A stretch of DNA of 64,000 nt from Pseudomonas sp. PSB18 (GTDB lineage Bacteria > Pseudomonadota > Gammaproteobacteria > Pseudomonadales > Pseudomonadaceae). The DNA lies in contig NZ_NOIN01000011.1 of the NCBI RefSeq assembly GCF_014596565.1, positions 95,506 through 159,505 of the forward strand, in the 5' to 3' direction. A program made the position numbers and the translations under genes. This document shows positions 60,722-64,000 of this stretch, one piece after another; positions within the stretch are counted from its first letter, which is position 1; each line of letters begins with the position of its first letter. The notes under the pieces are model-generated. The model had not been told where the DNA came from. It saw only the letters and a program-made list of their open reading frames with translations, and did not search any database.

Positions 60722-62175
60722 GCAAGTCGTTACTCTCTCTGACCATCGCCGCCGTCGTGCTCAGCGGCTGCTCGCTGATCCCCGACTATCAGCGGCCCGA
60801 AGCACCGGTCGCGGCGCAGTATCCACAAGGCCCGGCCTACGAGCCGGCCAAGGCGGCCGGCCAGGCGGCCGCGGAACAGGGCTGGAAGCAGTTTTTCCAT
60901 GACCCGGCCCTGCAGCAGTTGATCCAGGTCGCCCTGGAAAACAACCGCGACCTGCGCGTCGCGGCACTGAACATCGATGCCTATGCCGCGCAGTACAACA
61001 TCCAGCGGGCGGACCTGTTCCCGGCGGTCTCGGCCACGGGTTCCGGCAGCCGCCAGCGGATACCGGCACGGGCTTCGCAAACCGGTGAAGCGGCCATCAG
61101 CAGTTCCTACTCGGCCACCCTGGGCATCAGCGCCTACGAACTGGACCTGTTCGGTCGGGTTCGCAGCCTGAGCGAGCAGGCACTGCAAAGCTATTTCGCC
61201 ACCGAAGAAGCCCGCCGCAGCACCCAGATCAGCCTGGTGGCCAGCGTCGCCAATGCCTACCTGACCTGGCAGGCCGACAAGGAACTGCTCAAACTGACCC
61301 AGGAAACCCTGGGAACCTACGAGCAGAGCCTCAAGCTGACCACCCGTAGCGCCGATGTCGGCGTCGCCTCGGCGCTCGACCTGAGTCAGGCGCGCACGGC
61401 GGTGGAAAACGCCCGCGTGCAACTGGCCCGCTACACCCGCCAGGTGGCCCAGGACGAAAACAGCCTGACCCTGCTGCTGGGCACCGGCCTGCCGGCCAAC
61501 CTGAACTCGCAACCGCTGAGCAACGACCTGCTCAGCGAAGTGCCGGCCGGGTTGCCGTCGGACTTGCTGCAACGTCGTCCCGACATTCTCCAGGCCGAAC
61601 ACAACCTGCTTGCCGCCAACGCCAACATCGGCGCCGCGCGGGCCGCGTTCTTCCCGAGCATCAGCCTGACGGCCAACGCCGGCACGCTGAGCCCGGACCT
61701 GTCCGGCCTGTTCAAGGGCGGCTCGGGCACCTGGACCTTCGCCCCGCAGATCAACTTGCCGATCTTCAACGCCGGCAGCCTGCGGGCGAGCCTGGACTAC
61801 GCCAAGATCCAAAAAGACATCAACGTCGCTCAGTACGAGAAGTCGATTCAGACGGCATTCCAGGAGGTCTCCGACGGCCTGGCCGCGCGCCAGACCTACA
61901 ACGAACAGCTGCAGGCCCAGACCGACTTCGTCGCCGCCAACCAGGACTACTACCGTCTGGCCGAGCGTCGCTATCGCATTGGTGTCGACAGCAACCTGAC
62001 CTTCCTCGATGCCCAACGCCAGTTGTTCAGCGCCCAACAATCGTTGATCACCGACCGCCTGGCGCAATTGACCAGCGAGGTCAATCTGTACAAGGCGCTG
62101 GGCGGCGGCTGGAATGCCGAGACCGGCAAGAACGAGCCGGTGAAGGAAGAGGCGCCGAAGATGAAGCTGTTCTGA
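60718..62175 (+). CDS. emhC: Outer-membrane efflux channel (EmhC/TtgC/OprM)
   Basis: 485 residues. It is a lipoprotein with signal LLSLTIAAVVLSGC and Cys17. Two OEP domains follow (VALENNRDLRVAALNIDAYAAQYNIQRADLFPAV, and LLQRRPDILQAEHNLLAANANIGAARAAFFPSISL), as in OprM. It completes the tripartite pump and overlaps emhB by four bases. A terminator follows 23 bases after the stop. Confidence 0.95.
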   Translation: MSKSLLSLTIAAVVLSGCSLIPDYQRPEAPVAAQYPQGPAYEPAKAAGQAAAEQGWKQFFHDPALQQLIQVALENNRDLRVAALNIDAYAAQYNIQRADLFPAVSATGSGSRQRIPARASQTGEAAISSSYSATLGISAYELDLFGRVRSLSEQALQSYFATEEARRSTQISLVASVANAYLTWQADKELLKLTQETLGTYEQSLKLTTRSADVGVASALDLSQARTAVENARVQLARYTRQVAQDENSLTLLLGTGLPANLNSQPLSNDLLSEVPAGLPSDLLQRRPDILQAEHNLLAANANIGAARAAFFPSISLTANAGTLSPDLSGLFKGGSGTWTFAPQINLPIFNAGSLRASLDYAKIQKDINVAQYEKSIQTAFQEVSDGLAARQTYNEQLQAQTDFVAANQDYYRLAERRYRIGVDSNLTFLDAQRQLFSAQQSLITDRLAQLTSEVNLYKALGGGWNAETGKNEPVKEEAPKMKLF

Positions 62176-62198
62176 TCGATGTTTGAGTGTTGAACACG

Positions 62199-62225
62199 AA
62201 GCCCACCGTAAGGTGGGCTTTTTGT
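62199..62225 (+). terminator. Rho-independent terminator of the efflux operon
   Basis: AAGCCCACC and GGTGGGCTT form a 9-bp stem with a GTAA tetraloop, followed by TTTTG. Confidence 0.92.
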
Positions 62226-62280
62226 TTGGGTTTCTACAGGGTTGTGTGGGAGCAGGCGGCCGGGGTTTGTTTACTGAGTA

Positions 62281-62594
62281 CATATCCGTTGCTGCGGTAA
62301 CGGCTGCTTAGGGTTTCGCCCTGACGGCGACTTACTTTCTTTCAGACGCCAAAGAAAGTAAGCAAAGAACGCTGGCCCCACCACTCGGCACCTCGCCTGG
62401 GCGAGGTGTTCCCTCACTCCGGCATTGCTCCGTGGGCCCGCCGCGAAGGGCCATCCATGGCCCAGCGCGGCTATCCCGGCATCCATGCCGGGATGCCCAC
62501 TGCGCAATGCCTGCGTTCGGCCAGCGTGGTTAATGGGGCATTCAAGATCAAGATCAAAAGCCAAAGCCAAAGCCAAAGCGCTGTGATCAACTGA
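62281..62594. repeat. Composite structured intergenic repeat region
   Basis: A string of perfect hairpins with no credible gene: CTTACTTTCTTT (62331-62342) with AAAGAAAGTAAG (62351-62362); CACCTCGCC/GGCGAGGTG near 62391-62410; and ATCCCGGCA/TGCCGGGAT near 62473-62494. A tandem AAGCCA/CCAAAG hexamer run follows near 62555-62578. I recall similar TAGGGTTTCGCCCTGACGGC blocks between genes of other Pseudomonas. Confidence 0.6.
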
Positions 62595-62603
62595 AGTAGC
62601 GCC

Positions 62604-62629
62604 ATCGCGAGCAAGCTTTGCTCCCACAG
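62604..62629. repeat. Single REP half-element
   Basis: ATCGCGAGCAAGCTTTGCTC followed by CCACAG is one arm of the REP-type family without its partner. Confidence 0.8.
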
Positions 62630-62656
62630 CCCAGCTTGGGGATAAACCCCACTTGG

Positions 62657-63010
62657 CTAACGCGGGTCGACGATATCCAACGCACGATTAGCCAGTAGCT
62701 CACTCAATTCAATCATCTGCGCCACGCCCAATGCGACATGCCGCCGCGAGCCTTCCAGATCGAACGCCAGGTCGCTGACCATGGCATTGGCCGAAGCCAG
62801 GGTTTCGCTGAGATTCGCCAGCAGAGACTCGGTGTCGATGGTATCGATGACGGTGAAAACTTGAGTTGAGGTTTTGGGCTTGGGATCAGGGTGGGTGCCG
62901 AGATGGAAATCGAGTGCCCGGTCTGCCGCCTCTTGGAGTTTGTCTGGATCGGGGTCGTTGTAGGGGAGGGTGGAACCGGGCGCAGGGGGATTGGGTGTTT
63001 CTTTGATCAT
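62657..63010 (-). CDS. DUF6124 family protein
   Basis: 117 residues from the ATG at 63010, with AGGAG eight bases upstream. The N-terminus MIKETPNPPAPGSTLPYNDPDPDKLQEAADRALDFHL and the C-terminal DTESLLANLSETLASANAMVSDLAFDLEGSRRHVALGVAQMIELSELLANRALD match the Pseudomonas-specific DUF6124 (formerly DUF3077) pattern as I remember it. It is a small soluble helical protein of unknown function. It is preceded by a long palindrome (63062-63142). Confidence 0.85.
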   Translation of the reverse strand: MIKETPNPPAPGSTLPYNDPDPDKLQEAADRALDFHLGTHPDPKPKTSTQVFTVIDTIDTESLLANLSETLASANAMVSDLAFDLEGSRRHVALGVAQMIELSELLANRALDIVDPR

Positions 63011-63061
63011 GATGGTGCTCCTAACGAAAATGAGAGCCGCCAGCATCACTTGCAGATGATA

Positions 63062-63142
63062 GGTGGCAGCTGTGTACGGGTCTGCAAGACCGAGTCGTTA
63101 GGCAACCTCGGCAGACCCGAAGGTCTCCCGCACACAGCCACC
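63062..63142. repeat. Imperfect long palindrome upstream of the DUF6124 gene
   Basis: GGTGGC (63062) pairs with GCCACC (63137-63142), TGTGT with ACACA, and GGGTCTGC with GCAGACCC (63111-63118), with CGAG/CTCG inside. In the minus-strand transcript of the DUF6124 gene it would form a long 5' stem-loop. Confidence 0.65.
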
Positions 63143-63330
63143 ATAAAACGATGACATCAGAAAACGCCATGGATTATAGGGGCGCGGCTAGGCGCCTAAC
63201 AAATTCGGCGGGCTTGCAGTCCCGGTCGCTGAATGGGCAGCGACACAAAAAGGCTAGAGGCACGGCTTCCGAGCGACAACCTTAAAAGCTTGTCGGAAAA
63301 ATCGACGCGTCTGTCAGACCGTCCACGAAC

Positions 63331-63422
63331 CCTGTGGGAGCGAGCCTGCTCGCGATAGCGGAGGACCAGGCACAGCTGAGTTGTCTGACACGCCGCTATC
63401 GCGAGCAGGCTCGCTCCCACAG
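63331..63422. repeat. REP-type inverted repeat pair
   Basis: CTGTGGGAGCGAGCCTGCTC and GAGCAGGCTCGCTCCCACAG enclose a variable centre, upstream of the porin gene. Confidence 0.92.
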
Positions 63423-63455
63423 GTTTTTTGTGTGGGACTGAGGTGTGTTTTTGCC

Positions 63456-63486
63456 GTTCGATAATCGCCCAAAACCGATAATCGCC
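63456..63486 (+). promoter_or_regulatory. PcaR-like direct repeat upstream of the porin gene
   Basis: GTTCGATAATCGCCC at 63456-63470 differs by one base from the 15-base PcaR site of P. putida as I remember it (GTTCGATAATCGCAC). CGATAATCGCC is repeated 17 bases later at 63476-63486. This suggests control by an IclR-family regulator of aromatic catabolism. The remainder of 63011-63678 shows no gene beyond a 9-codon open frame at 63554. Confidence 0.45.
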
Positions 63487-63678
63487 AATTGAAGCGATCC
63501 CGGCCTGCCCTTCACCATCCCTCGCACACAACAAGAACGACAGGTGTCTCGCCATGACCACACGCCCCGCCTCGCCCGGCTGATCCTCAGCTATCCAACC
63601 CCTTGGTTCCGCCGTTTCGTCTGCAACCCAGGTTTGCGGCAGCGGTTCTTCTCGTCCATAAAAAATAGAGACACGCCC

Positions 63679-64000
63679 ATGAAGTCCACACAGCATTTGT
63701 TCCCCAGCCTCATCGCCGTTGCCCTGGCCGGTTCCGCCCTGCCTGTCCTGGCCGCAGAGTCGGGTTTTGTCGAAGATGCGAAGGTCAATCTCAACCTGCG
63801 CAACTTCTACTTCAACCGCAACTTCACCAACCCGAGCGCAGCCCAGGGCAAGGCCGAAGAATGGACCCAGAGTTTCATCCTCGACGCCAAGTCCGGTTTC
63901 ACCCAGGGCCCGGTGGGGTTCGGCATGGACGTGCTGGGCCTGTACTCGATCAAGCTCGACGGCGGCAAAGGCACCGCCGGCACCCAGTTGCTGCCGGTCC
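63679..64000 (+). CDS. OprD family outer-membrane porin (3' truncated)
   Basis: 107 residues are visible before the window ends. The signal peptide FPSLIAVALAGSALPVLAAE precedes GFVEDAKVNLNLRNFYFNRNF, the conserved start of the OprD barrel, then KAEEWTQSFILDAKSGFTQGPVGFGMDVLGLYSIKLDGG. The family imports small carboxylates, amino acids or aromatic acids. The PcaR-like site upstream hints at an aromatic acid. The subtype cannot be fixed from the N-terminus. Confidence 0.92.
   Translation, partial: MKSTQHLFPSLIAVALAGSALPVLAAESGFVEDAKVNLNLRNFYFNRNFTNPSAAQGKAEEWTQSFILDAKSGFTQGPVGFGMDVLGLYSIKLDGGKGTAGTQLLPV

Noticed and set aside
10261..63422. Repeated near-identical units suggesting a CRISPR array
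   Set aside because: The units are inverted pairs scattered one at a time between genes, not direct repeats with regular spacers, and no cas gene is present.
63554..63583. A 9-codon open frame with a weak ribosome site before the porin gene
   Set aside because: It is too short to support as a gene. It could be a leader peptide or the remnant of a neighbouring gene.

Overview
The window is a chromosomal segment of a Pseudomonas, most likely of the P. fluorescens group. It is GC-rich and densely coded. It carries genes typical of that genus: phaG, the olsBA pair, an EmhABC/TtgABC-type efflux operon, xenB and an OprD-family porin. It is littered with the roughly 90-base inverted repeats (core CTGTGGGAGCGAGC...GCTCGCTCCCACAG) that are common between genes in this group. 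No rRNA operon, prophage, transposase or CRISPR array was seen. One tRNA-Gly(CCC) is present.

Layout. 1-8200: the end of ygfZ, an HDOD gene, then a tricarboxylate module (TctDE two-component system divergent from tctCBA) with an AbrB-type membrane protein. 8300-10800: ung, an enoyl-CoA hydratase/HIBYL-CoA hydrolase-like gene and a Tyr/Pro-repeat lipoprotein. 11000-21100: a guanidine-utilisation operon, with a sigma-54 type promoter, a guanidine-I (ykkC) riboswitch, an ABC importer, two DUF1989 carboxyguanidine deiminase subunits, a biotin-dependent carboxylase and an allophanate hydrolase. Together these take guanidine to ammonium and CO2. An intergenic-type repeat lies in frame inside the carboxylase gene. 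21200-24500: a degenerate GGDEF protein, a Cys-rich CWC protein, rsuA, phaG and the tRNA.

24470-34450 is accessory in character: an SDR divergent from an unrecognised 675-residue repeat protein, an Lrp/LysE exporter pair, hicAB, small membrane proteins and lipoproteins, a second SDR with a DUF4142 protein, a PAS-GAF-GGDEF cyclase and fosA. 34450-38300 holds an orphan alpha-oxoamine synthase with an MFS exporter, then a SIR2-like DUF4917 protein. 38300-49250 holds DUF1508, DJ-1/PfpI, a methyltransferase, a LemA/TPM cluster, bglX, a cardiolipin synthase with YceI, and a serine hydrolase pair.

49400-64000: olsBA (ornithine lipids) behind a likely Pho box, acpH whose last codons lie in a repeat, an ArsR-MFS-XenB detoxification operon, an orphan secreted protein in an AT-rich patch, the TetR-controlled RND operon, a DUF6124 gene with a palindromic leader, and the start of an OprD-family porin.

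The best candidates for new biology are: the repeat-derived segment in the guanidine carboxylase; the 675-residue unknown protein; the orphan alpha-oxoamine synthase/MFS pair, which may make and export an aminoketone; and the lone SIR2-like protein. Gene calls rest on reading the translated sequences and remembered family motifs; no database search was run.
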